Positions 16,423 through 23,641 of a stretch of DNA of 29,391 bases are shown one piece after another; position 1 is the first letter of the stretch; every line of letters begins with the position of its first letter. This DNA is from an uncultured Muribaculaceae bacterium. Its GTDB lineage: Bacteria; Bacteroidota; Bacteroidia; Bacteroidales; Muribaculaceae. The stretch spans positions 1-29,391 of the forward strand of contig CAJTSR010000031.1 in the NCBI GenBank assembly GCA_910579035.1, given 5' to 3'. A program made the position numbers and the translations under genes. Below the pieces are notes generated by a model that ran no database searches, was not told the DNA's origin, and saw only the letters and a list, made by a program, of their open reading frames with translations.

Positions 16423-17460
16423 TTAACGTTTTCCGAAGCGCGCGGCGCAGGCTTCCGAGCGGTATGTGGATATGGTGTTGGAACCGATTTTTTCGACTGT
16501 GCAGGGTATGGTTCCAATGGCCGGGGCGGGTACGCGTCCGCTGCTTCCGAGGGGGTGCGGGGACACTTCCACGTATGCTTCGTCCCATAGCCCGGACTGT
16601 ATGAAGGAGTTCAGTAGCGATGCGCCTCCTTCCACGAGTAGCGACGTGATTCCCTCTTCGCGGTATAGGCTGCGGAGCGTTTCTTCGAGAGGTGTGGATT
16701 GGCTTATGTATATGGTGCGTCTGGGGTCGGCAAGCAGTGGTGCCTCAGAGGCTATGCCTCGGTGGTCGAATACCACCGGGCGCGGCGACGGCCCGGCAAA
16801 GAGGCGGGTGTCGAGGCGCGGATTGTCGGCGAGAGCTGTGCGGGCGCCGACGGCGATGGCGTCGTGGACGGCGCGGCGCGCGTGGACCAATGTCTGGGTG
16901 AGCGGTGTGGAGAATTTGGCGGGACGCCCGTCGGCAGCACGGTCGCAGTCCATAAATCCGTCGGCGCTCATAGCCCATTTGAGGGTTATGAAGGGCCGGT
17001 GGAGGATGTGGGCGGTGTGGAATGCGGCGTTGAGGCTGCGGCTCTCGTCGGCGAGGAGCCCTTCGTCGACCTCTATGCCGGCTTGGCGGAGCATGGCGAT
17101 GCCACGGCCAGCCACCTGCGGGTTGGGGTCGCCGGCGGCCACTACCACGCGCCTGAAGCCGCACTCGACGAGCAGTTTGGCGCAAGGCGGTGTCTTGCCG
17201 TAATGCGAGCATGGCTCGAGGGTGACGTATATGGTGCTTTGCGGGAACAGGGCGCGGTCGGCGTCGGCAACCGAGCGCACGGCGTTGACCTCGGCATGCG
17301 GGCCTCCGAAACGGCGGTGCCAGCCTTCGCCTATTATGCGTCCGTCAGATGCCGTTATCACTGCGCCTACCATTGGGTTGGGCGATACATGGCCGGCGCC
17401 GGCACGGGCAAGGGCCAGTGCGCGGCGCATGTACTTGGTGTCGTCGGGCGAGAAGGTCAT
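16423..17460 (-). CDS. ribD: Bifunctional riboflavin biosynthesis deaminase/reductase RibD
   Basis: A 345-residue two-domain enzyme for the second and third steps of riboflavin synthesis. The N-terminal deaminase has zinc ligands H55 (in H-A-E, with E57 catalytic), C84 and C93 (in P-C-S-H-Y-G-K-T-P-P-C). The C-terminal half (about 155-345) is the NADPH reductase, with the I-T-L-K-W-A-M-S-x-D-G block and the L-L-V-E-G-G-A-S-L motif. The start ATG overlaps the metallopeptidase stop by four bases. The same frame is open further upstream but without any sign of RibD sequence. No FMN riboswitch is seen before it, as expected for a gene deep in an operon. Confidence 0.94.
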   Translation of the reverse strand: MTFSPDDTKYMRRALALARAGAGHVSPNPMVGAVITASDGRIIGEGWHRRFGGPHAEVNAVRSVADADRALFPQSTIYVTLEPCSHYGKTPPCAKLLVECGFRRVVVAAGDPNPQVAGRGIAMLRQAGIEVDEGLLADESRSLNAAFHTAHILHRPFITLKWAMSADGFMDCDRAADGRPAKFSTPLTQTLVHARRAVHDAIAVGARTALADNPRLDTRLFAGPSPRPVVFDHRGIASEAPLLADPRRTIYISQSTPLEETLRSLYREEGITSLLVEGGASLLNSFIQSGLWDEAYVEVSPHPLGSSGRVPAPAIGTIPCTVEKIGSNTISTYRSEACAARFGKR

Positions 17461-18335
17461 AGGGCTGAGTATGCCGGGCTGAATGTGTCGCCGCCGAGCG
17501 GATTGCCTGTCCTGAGTCCCTTGGTGAGCCATCGCACGCGCTGCTCCGAGCGGCCATGGTTGAAGCTGTCGGGCATTTCGCGGCCGTATGCCTTGCGCTG
17601 GAGGTAGTCGTCGCCGATTTTCGAGGCTGCCTCGACGGCGTTTTCCACGTCGCCCGGCTCGATCGAGCCGAACATTTCGTTGTCGAGAGCCGCCCACACC
17701 CCGGCGTAGTAGTCGGCCTGCAGTTCGAGGCGCACGCTTATCTTGTTGGCCTCTGTTTCGGGCAGCCGCTGCATTTGGCTGTGGGCCTGGTCGAGGGTGC
17801 CGAGGAGATGCTGCACGTGGTGGCCTACCTCGTGGGCTATTACATAGGCATATGCGAAGTCGCCGCTGGCGCCTATGTTTTGCTTCATGTCCTTGAAGAA
17901 GTCGAGGTCGATGTACACGGTCTGGTCGGCGGAACAGTAGAAGGGCCCTGTCTGCGAGGTGGCGTTGCCGCAGCCGGAATTGACGGCGCCGCTGAATAGC
18001 ACGAGTTTGGGGCATTCGTATTCTCCCCAGCCCCGGCGGCTGAACTCGCGGGTCCATACGTCTTCGGTGCCTGCCAGTATCTGCGATGCAAATTCGGCAA
18101 GGCGTTCGTCTTCAGGGCTTGGCGTGTAGTTTTCCTGATAGCTGCTGTTTCCGCTCAATGCGCCGCTGCCAAGGACGTTGCCTACGACGTCGCCTATGCT
18201 GCCGCCGGAAAAGAGCGTTATGGCAGCTGCTATTATCACACCGATGATGCCGCCTCCGATTCCAAGGGCGCGGCCGCTTGGCCGCCCTCGGCGGTCGTCT
18301 ACATTGCCGCTTCTGCGGCGTCCGTCCATTCGCAT
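17457..18335 (-). CDS. Neutral zinc metallopeptidase, YpfJ-type
   Basis: A 292-residue membrane-anchored putative protease. Residues 1-22 are basic and cytoplasmic, about 23-43 are one membrane helix, and the rest is outside the cytoplasm. The zinc site is H168-E-V-G-H172, with E204 in E-L-Q-A-D-Y-Y-A-G as probable third ligand. A cysteine pair near 122 and 134 may form a disulfide. These features and the length match the YpfJ/Zn_peptidase family, whose substrates are not known. ATG at 18335 is used; Met3 is an alternative. Five 8-base repeats fill the gap to ssb upstream. Confidence 0.88.
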   Translation of the reverse strand: MRMDGRRRSGNVDDRRGRPSGRALGIGGGIIGVIIAAAITLFSGGSIGDVVGNVLGSGALSGNSSYQENYTPSPEDERLAEFASQILAGTEDVWTREFSRRGWGEYECPKLVLFSGAVNSGCGNATSQTGPFYCSADQTVYIDLDFFKDMKQNIGASGDFAYAYVIAHEVGHHVQHLLGTLDQAHSQMQRLPETEANKISVRLELQADYYAGVWAALDNEMFGSIEPGDVENAVEAASKIGDDYLQRKAYGREMPDSFNHGRSEQRVRWLTKGLRTGNPLGGDTFSPAYSAL

Positions 18336-18340
18336 GTTTT

Positions 18341-18380
18341 TAGGTGGGTAGGTGATTAAGTGGTTAGGTGGGTAGGTGGG
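18341..18380. repeat. Five tandem 8-base repeats between ssb and the metallopeptidase gene
   Basis: Five back-to-back octamers on the plus strand: TAGGTGGG, TAGGTGAT, TAAGTGGT, TAGGTGGG, TAGGTGGG. They fill nearly the whole 46-base gap and end five bases before the downstream start codon. As RNA of the operon the strand is C-rich (CCCACCTA units). Confidence 0.9.
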
Positions 18381-18381
18381 G

Positions 18382-18714
18382 TTATTTGGGGAGGAGCTCG
18401 AAGCTGTCGACGTAGATTTCTGTGACGGTGCGCTTTATGGCGTTGTGGTCCTCCCAGTAGCGGGTGCGGATTTTGCCTTCCACGAGCAGGCGTGTGCCTT
18501 TGCGTATGTATTTTTCGGCAAATTCGGCAGCGCGTCCCCACATCACGATGTTGTGCCATTCCGTTATCTCGGGCATGTCGACAGGCGAGCCGTCGGCGGC
18601 ACGCCCGCGACGCTTCTCGGTGGTGGCGAGGCTGAATTCGGCGACAGTGCTGCTGTCGACGATGCGTATCTTCGGGTCGCGGCCCACGTGGCCGAGCAGT
18701 ATTACCTTGTTCAT
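18382..18714 (-). CDS. ssb: Short single-stranded-DNA-binding protein
   Basis: A 110-residue OB-fold protein of the SSB family, starting M-N-K-V-I-L-L-G-H-V-G-R-D-P, with the aromatic E-W-H-N-I-V-M-W strand near residues 52-59 and the G-x-x-L-L-V-E-G-x-I strand near 74-82. It covers essentially the OB fold only: it ends at E-L-L-P-K and has neither the flexible linker nor the acidic D-x-D-x-P-F tip by which SSB recruits partners. The start overlaps the proC stop by four bases. It may be a secondary SSB, with a full-length copy elsewhere in the genome; that cannot be seen here. Confidence 0.88.
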   Translation of the reverse strand: MNKVILLGHVGRDPKIRIVDSSTVAEFSLATTEKRRGRAADGSPVDMPEITEWHNIVMWGRAAEFAEKYIRKGTRLLVEGKIRTRYWEDHNAIKRTVTEIYVDSFELLPK

Positions 18715-19490
18715 ACCTTTGCCGCTGCGGTGAGTCCTGCTATGACCGATGGTGTGAATCCGGCTGCCTCCATGGCGTTGAGTCCGCCGGGGGTGGTCAC
18801 GGTGTCGATGAGTTCCTCGGGGTGCTTGCCTGATGCGAGCAGGGCGGCGGTGCCGTCGAGCACGCCTGCCGTTATGGCCTCGGCCACAGCGGGCGAAAGC
18901 CCCAACTGGACGCCTGCCGACATCGTGGCGCGCACATAGCGCATGGCATATGCTATGCCGCACGACGACAGCGCCATGGCCGCCGGGAAGAGCCGCTCTT
19001 CGACGATGAGCGTGGTGCCGGTGCATTCAAATATGCTCTGAAGCACGGATAGGTCGCTGTTGCCGATACCTTTGGCGCACAGCAGGTTGGTGGATTTGCC
19101 TGCCGTGGCCGCTATGTTGGGGAGCAGCCGGAATACCTTGGGCTGCGACACGAACCGGCCGAGGGCTTCGGACAGCTCTTCGGTGCTTATGGCCGCGGCA
19201 CACGAGCCTACCACGGCCGACTTCGATTCGAGGAAGCGCCCCATGGCGCCTATGAGCGGCATCACGGCGTGTCCTTCCACGCATATGAGACTCAGGTCGG
19301 CGCCCCGGAGGGCGTCTTCGAGCGACTGTGTGGGCACCACGCCGGGCATGCTGCCGAATGATTCCAGACGTGCCGCGCCACGGTTGTAGAGATGTACTGT
19401 GTGGCCGCTTCCGGCAAGCCCGCGGGCCATTGCCGAGCCTATGTTACCGGCTCCGAGGACGGCTACTATGAGTGTTTTTTCTTTTTCCAT
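18711..19490 (-). CDS. proC: Pyrroline-5-carboxylate reductase
   Basis: A 259-residue enzyme for the last step of proline synthesis. The N-terminal NAD(P)H fold has G13-A-G-N-I-G18, and the P-N-I-A-A motif lies near residue 128. The C-terminal helical domain shows the T-x-x-G-G-L-N-A-M-E block near 229 that forms the active site in the ProC dimer. It starts 16 bases after the patatin gene and overlaps ssb by four. It is a little shorter than E. coli ProC (269) but all expected blocks are present. Confidence 0.93.
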   Translation of the reverse strand: MEKEKTLIVAVLGAGNIGSAMARGLAGSGHTVHLYNRGAARLESFGSMPGVVPTQSLEDALRGADLSLICVEGHAVMPLIGAMGRFLESKSAVVGSCAAAISTEELSEALGRFVSQPKVFRLLPNIAATAGKSTNLLCAKGIGNSDLSVLQSIFECTGTTLIVEERLFPAAMALSSCGIAYAMRYVRATMSAGVQLGLSPAVAEAITAGVLDGTAALLASGKHPEELIDTVTTPGGLNAMEAAGFTPSVIAGLTAAAKV

Positions 19491-19506
19491 GATTTCACGT
19501 GAGATT

Positions 19507-21819
19507 TCAGAGAAATGAGGGCGCCGGCAGATAGATGCCGAACGATATGCCGCCGTGGAATTTTCCGGGCGACGACGAGTAGTTGCAGTATCCCGCTATA
19601 TTGCCGAACGGCAGGGCGTACACAAGGTTCAGCTTGCCGAAAAATTCGGTAGAGTCGAAGCAGCGGCCGAAGCGCGCCGTTCCGCCGTCGCCTTCGCGTA
19701 TGCCGCGCAGGGGTGCGAAGACGCTGGCCGAGAATCGTGCAGAGAGCGAGCTGTTGAATTTGTAGACGGGTACCACAGTGGCGGCGAGGAAGCTGTTGGC
19801 GCGTAAAGCGGGGTTGAACGTGTTGGTCGATGCCGGGGTGGGAGAGTAGGCCGGGGCTGAGCTTACCGATGCCTCGTAGCTGCCCGGGAGCGGGCGGTTC
19901 GACAGCAGGGCGCGAGCTTCGGTGCCGAGCACCCAGTGGCGCCCGAGGCTTATGTAGTTGCGCCAGTGGGCGTCGAGCTGCAGCCACGCCATATGCTTGT
20001 CGGTGCCGCGCCCGTCGGCTCCGGCCTGCCCGCAGGTGGCCTTGCCGAGCACTGCCGCGAAAGAGGCGTTGAGGCTGCTTCCGGAGAGCGGATAGTTGAT
20101 ATTGTCGAGGGTCGACGAGCGGTATGCGGCGTATGCCTGCCCGAGGGCGAAGTCGACATGGTGGCGTCCCTCGCGATAGCCGCCTTCGTGGCCGGGGCTG
20201 TAGAAGGTGTTGCGCAGCTTTCCGCCGCCGAGGCCTATGTCGACACAGCCTCGCCGTCCGGCCGCCATAGCCCACGCGAGCTTGGCGAAGTATTCGTGGG
20301 CTGTGACAAATGCCGGCTCATTGTCGCGGAAGAACAGCTCCTCGTCTTCGTAATACTTGCGGCGAGATGCCACGGCGTTCAGCACCAGGGCCGATGGAAG
20401 CGCCGACGCGATGTCGAGCCGCCCGGTGAGCGCCCCCGCCATATAGCTCTGGCCTATCCACGCCTCGATATCGGTGCTTACGGAGCTGAAACTGAGCGAC
20501 GAATAGCCTCCGCGCAGGTACAGGTAGCTGTTGTTGCTCGAGGTGATGTATGCGCCTGCTCCGACTGAGAAATTGCTCTTCACGAGGGCCTTAAGGTCGA
20601 GGGTAAACAGCCCGGCACTGTCGTTGTTGACGTGTGCGCGAGGCCGCAGATAGCTCATCTTGCCCGAGGATAGCGCACGGTAGAAAGCGAGCCGTGCACG
20701 GTCTATGCCTATGGTGTCGGTGCCTTTGGCGGGGTGGAAAAGGTATTTGATGTATTCGTTCTGGCGCTTGGTGGCACCTTCGACGTTCACGCTGTCGAAG
20801 CGTAGCGCCGGGGTACCGCTTTTGAACACGGCTCGCCTCAGCCGTCGGGCCGTGCTGTCGGCGCGGGTGGGTATGCGTGCCTTTATGGAGTCCATCATCT
20901 CGATGCCCCGGCTGTATCCGGCGCGGTATATGGCGTCGGCGCGGTCCCAGTCGAGCAGCCCGAAGTTGCTCACGTCGATCCGCACCTTGATGCCAGTTTC
21001 CGGCGGGACCTCGTAGCTCTGGGCGCGGCTTACGAGCAGGTCGAGCTGCTGGAAGTAGCTGTTGGCGGGGCCGTCGGAGGGCGCCGACACGTCGGAGCCT
21101 ATTATTACCGAGGGCGCGAACTCTGTCTGCATCACGCCGACGGGGAAATTATCGTATATGCCGCCGTCGTAGAGCACCTGTCCGTCGATTTCGGTGGCTT
21201 GGAAGATGAGCGGGAAGCTCATGGAGGCGCGTATCGACTCGCCGAGGTCGCCCGCGCCCATTACCTTCTTGCGTTTCTGCGCGACGTCGGAGGCCACGCA
21301 GCGGAACGGCACGAAAAGACGGTCGAAGTTGCCGTCGCACTGGGCGCCGTAGGCCGAGAAAATCTGCATGAAGCCGAAACTCATGGGCATCGGCGATATG
21401 AGCGACTGGGGGTTGAATATCTTGCTGCGGGCTGTGCTGTCGCGGCCTCCGACAGACATGGCGAACATCTGCGGTGACGGGCTGCCCTTGGAGAAATAGT
21501 ACGTGAACGCCGGGTCGGCCTTTCCCGAGCTGAGATAGCCGAAATAGTCGGAGTTGATAAGCTCCATCATCTCGGCAGGGGTGTAGCCGCAGGCGTACAG
21601 GCCGCCCACGATTGCTCCCATCGACGTTCCGGTGATGTAGTCGATGGGTATGTCGTTGTCCTCGAGCGCCTGGATAAGGCCGATGTGGGCGATGCCTTTG
21701 GCGCCTCCGCCGCTAAGCACCAAGCCCACCGACTGGTGCGCCTGCGCTTTCAGTAGCGCAGGAAGCACACTCAGAAGGATTGATAGAAATAAGCACCTGC
21801 TTGCCCTTATGGCCTGCAT
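19507..21819 (-). CDS. Patatin-like phospholipase with POTRA and outer-membrane barrel
   Basis: A 770-residue exported protein. Residues 1-26 are a signal peptide. About 30-310 form a patatin domain: oxyanion loop G37-G-G-A-K-G, nucleophile S66 in G-T-S-M-G, and catalytic D218 in D-G-G. About 330-410 resemble a single POTRA domain, and about 420-770 a surface-antigen-type beta barrel. This order matches type Vd (PlpD-like) secreted phospholipases, which can show lipase activity at the cell surface. In Bacteroidota such fusions are common and their role is little known. It lies 56 bases after serB and 16 bases before proC. Confidence 0.9.
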   Translation of the reverse strand: MQAIRASRCLFLSILLSVLPALLKAQAHQSVGLVLSGGGAKGIAHIGLIQALEDNDIPIDYITGTSMGAIVGGLYACGYTPAEMMELINSDYFGYLSSGKADPAFTYYFSKGSPSPQMFAMSVGGRDSTARSKIFNPQSLISPMPMSFGFMQIFSAYGAQCDGNFDRLFVPFRCVASDVAQKRKKVMGAGDLGESIRASMSFPLIFQATEIDGQVLYDGGIYDNFPVGVMQTEFAPSVIIGSDVSAPSDGPANSYFQQLDLLVSRAQSYEVPPETGIKVRIDVSNFGLLDWDRADAIYRAGYSRGIEMMDSIKARIPTRADSTARRLRRAVFKSGTPALRFDSVNVEGATKRQNEYIKYLFHPAKGTDTIGIDRARLAFYRALSSGKMSYLRPRAHVNNDSAGLFTLDLKALVKSNFSVGAGAYITSSNNSYLYLRGGYSSLSFSSVSTDIEAWIGQSYMAGALTGRLDIASALPSALVLNAVASRRKYYEDEELFFRDNEPAFVTAHEYFAKLAWAMAAGRRGCVDIGLGGGKLRNTFYSPGHEGGYREGRHHVDFALGQAYAAYRSSTLDNINYPLSGSSLNASFAAVLGKATCGQAGADGRGTDKHMAWLQLDAHWRNYISLGRHWVLGTEARALLSNRPLPGSYEASVSSAPAYSPTPASTNTFNPALRANSFLAATVVPVYKFNSSLSARFSASVFAPLRGIREGDGGTARFGRCFDSTEFFGKLNLVYALPFGNIAGYCNYSSSPGKFHGGISFGIYLPAPSFL

Positions 21820-21875
21820 AAATAGATGAAGATAGTTGAAAAGTTATGGCTGATTGTATAACGCGGGGCGCGGCG

Positions 21876-23111
21876 CTATTGTTCGGCACGGCCGTCGGAG
21901 ATGAAGCTGTCTTTGAAGCCGAGGAAGTAGAGCACGCCGTCCAGTCCGATGGTGGATATCGACTGGCGGGCGGTCTGCTTCACCTTGGGCTTGGCGTGGA
22001 AGGCGATGCCGAGTCCGGCGGTGGAGAGCATGGGGAGGTCGTTGGCGCCGTCGCCCACAGCGATGGTCTGGGCGATGTTGATATTCTCGACCTGCGCTAT
22101 TATTTTGAGCAGTTCGGCCTTGCGCTTGCCGTCGACGATATCGCCGAGGTGTCGCCCGGTAAGCTTGCCGTCGACGATTTCGAGTTCGTTGGCATACACG
22201 TAGTCGAATCCGAATTTCTGCTTGAGGTAATTGCCGAAGTATGTGAATCCGCCCGACAGTATGGCCGTCTTGTAGCCGGTGCGTTTCAGCACCTGAATCA
22301 TGCGCTCCACGCCCTCGGTTATGGGCAGGTTCTCGGCTATGTCGCGCATCACGCTCTCGTCAAGCCCTTTGAGCAGCGCCACACGCTCCTTGAAGCTCTC
22401 GCAGAAGTCTATCTCGCCCCGCATTGCGCGCTCGGTGATTTCCTTTACCCGGTCGCCCACCCCGGCGCGTATGGCCAGCTCGTCGATTACCTCGGTTTCG
22501 ATAAGGGTGGAGTCCATGTCGAAGCAAATCAGGCGGCGGCAGCGGCGGAACACGTTGTCCTCCTGCAAGGAAATGTCGAATTCCTCCATCTGTGATATCT
22601 CCAGAAAGCGGGCGCGCATGGCTGTGACGTCGCTCGGGTTGCCACGGACAGAAAACTCCACGCACGACTTTGAGCGCGGCTCCTCGTTGTCGCGCAGGGG
22701 CATGCGGCCTGTGAGGCGCTGTATGCCGTCGATGTTCAGTTCCTGCCGCGCTATCTCGTCGGTGACGAGGGCTATGTGGCGTGCCGTGAGCCGGCGTCCG
22801 AGTATGGTTATGATCCATCTGTTCTTGCCCTGCATCGACACCCACTCTTCGTAGTCGGATATGCTCACGGGGGTGAAGCGGATCTTCACGCTCAGCTCGT
22901 AGCTCTTGAAAAGAAGGTCTTTCATAATGTCGCCGGAGCGGTCGGAAGTGGTGCGGAACAGTATGCCCAGCGACAGGGAGTGGTGTATGTCGGCCTGGCC
23001 GATGTCGAGTATGTGGGCTTCGTGGCGTGCCAGAATGTCGGTAAGGGCCGAGGTCACGCCCGGGCGGTCGTCGCCCGATATGTTGATAAGGATTAGTTCT
23101 ATGTCGGTCAT
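21876..23111 (-). CDS. serB: Phosphoserine phosphatase with N-terminal ACT domains
   Basis: A 411-residue enzyme for the last step of serine synthesis. Residues about 1-85 and 95-185 look like two ACT domains, the amino-acid sensing fold; the first starts I-S-G-D-D-R-P-G-V-T. The HAD catalytic domain carries D198-M-D200-S-T, S286-G-G, K329 and G-D-G-A-N-D at 353-358. ACT plus SerB is known in mycobacteria and Bacteroidota, where serine feedback is expected. It is the first gene of a six-gene unit and has a promoter 42 bases upstream with a dyad over the start site. Confidence 0.95.
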   Translation of the reverse strand: MTDIELILINISGDDRPGVTSALTDILARHEAHILDIGQADIHHSLSLGILFRTTSDRSGDIMKDLLFKSYELSVKIRFTPVSISDYEEWVSMQGKNRWIITILGRRLTARHIALVTDEIARQELNIDGIQRLTGRMPLRDNEEPRSKSCVEFSVRGNPSDVTAMRARFLEISQMEEFDISLQEDNVFRRCRRLICFDMDSTLIETEVIDELAIRAGVGDRVKEITERAMRGEIDFCESFKERVALLKGLDESVMRDIAENLPITEGVERMIQVLKRTGYKTAILSGGFTYFGNYLKQKFGFDYVYANELEIVDGKLTGRHLGDIVDGKRKAELLKIIAQVENINIAQTIAVGDGANDLPMLSTAGLGIAFHAKPKVKQTARQSISTIGLDGVLYFLGFKDSFISDGRAEQ

Positions 23112-23139
23112 AATAGTGTAAGTCGATTGAAAGCTGTTA

Positions 23140-23160
23140 GCGTTTGTAAACGCAAAGATA
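23140..23160 (-). promoter_or_regulatory. serB promoter and overlapping dyad
   Basis: Minus-strand TATCTTTG at 23153-23160 is a perfect -7 box; the -33 region is weak. Adjacent GCGTTTGTAAACGC (23140-23153) has six-base inverted arms around GT and covers the likely transcription start, a typical repressor-site position. Confidence 0.55.
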
Positions 23161-23371
23161 GAAATTTAAAATAGAAAAACAGTCATATTTATGCCGTGGT
23201 ATATTTGGGATTATGCTCCGGAAAGCCTCCTGCGGGTCTTTGGTACGCAGCTTTTTATCTTTGGGAATTTTTTGTGAAATTAATGTTGATTTAGTGCAGC
23301 GAACTGAAATTATTGCTGATTTTGCGCCCCCGAAAATATTTGGATTCAATACCAATCATAGTTTATAAGAC
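23161..23371. other. AT-rich intergenic stretch, possible leader of the decayed gene
   Basis: No gene is visible. A plus-strand TATCTTTG at 23256-23263 matches the -7 box and could once have driven the fimbrillin-like remnant that follows. A TTTG upstream (23239-23242) is only 13 bases away, so the promoter is imperfect. Confidence 0.35.
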
Positions 23372-23569
23372 ATAAGATTTTACAATCTTTTATTTGCAAC
23401 TTCTGCGCTTGCTCTTACGGCATGTTCGAGTACGGACATAGCGGATGAGAATCTGGAGTCCGGAGCGGTGATAGGGTTCAACTCCCACGTAAGCAACGTT
23501 TCGCGTGCTATTACAAACGAAAATCTTACAAACTTCTATGTCTATGACGGTTATGCTGTTCCTTTTTGT
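23372..23569 (+). pseudogene. Truncated fimbrillin-like lipoprotein remnant
   Basis: The plus strand reads as the first 66 codons or so of an exported lipoprotein: a hydrophobic signal (L-L-F-A-T-S-A-L-A-L-T-A-C) with a lipobox Cys at position 18, an acidic spacer, then I-G-F-N-S-H-V-S-N and N-L-T-N-F-Y-V-Y. That last pattern is typical of the N-terminus of Mfa-like/fimbrillin-family proteins of Bacteroidales. The codon where ATG is expected is ATA (23372-23374), preceded by an in-frame TAA at 23366. After about 23560 the likeness stops and the frame runs into the susD terminator and the antisense of susD. I infer a dead gene whose body was lost when the SusCD block arrived or by deletion. 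Confidence 0.7.
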
Positions 23570-23581
23570 AGTAGCGCCAAT

Positions 23582-23613
23582 AAAAAGAGCGGCAAGCCTA
23601 AGCTTGCCGCTCT
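23582..23613 (-). terminator. Terminator of the susC-susD unit
   Basis: A perfect 12-base stem: AGAGCGGCAAGC (23586-23597) with GCTTGCCGCTCT (23602-23613), loop of four. On the minus strand it is followed by TTTT-A-TT. It lies 28 bases after the susD stop and is the strongest stem in the window. Confidence 0.92.
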
Positions 23614-23641
23614 CCAGTCCAAATCTTCAGATTGCTGCTGT

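Noticed and set aside
17461..18057. N-terminal extension of ribD in an open frame
   Set aside because: The frame is open upstream, but the translation is Arg/Pro-rich antiphase sequence inside the metallopeptidase gene. The recognisable RibD start is the ATG at 17460.
18715..19026. Longer ssb start
   Set aside because: The extra frame overlaps proC completely and lacks SSB sequence; the SSB fold begins exactly at the ATG at 18714.
23137..23355. Small leftward protein in the serB-susD gap
   Set aside because: The frame covers promoter-like sequence and an AT-rich gap, has no recognisable domain and overlaps the serB promoter.
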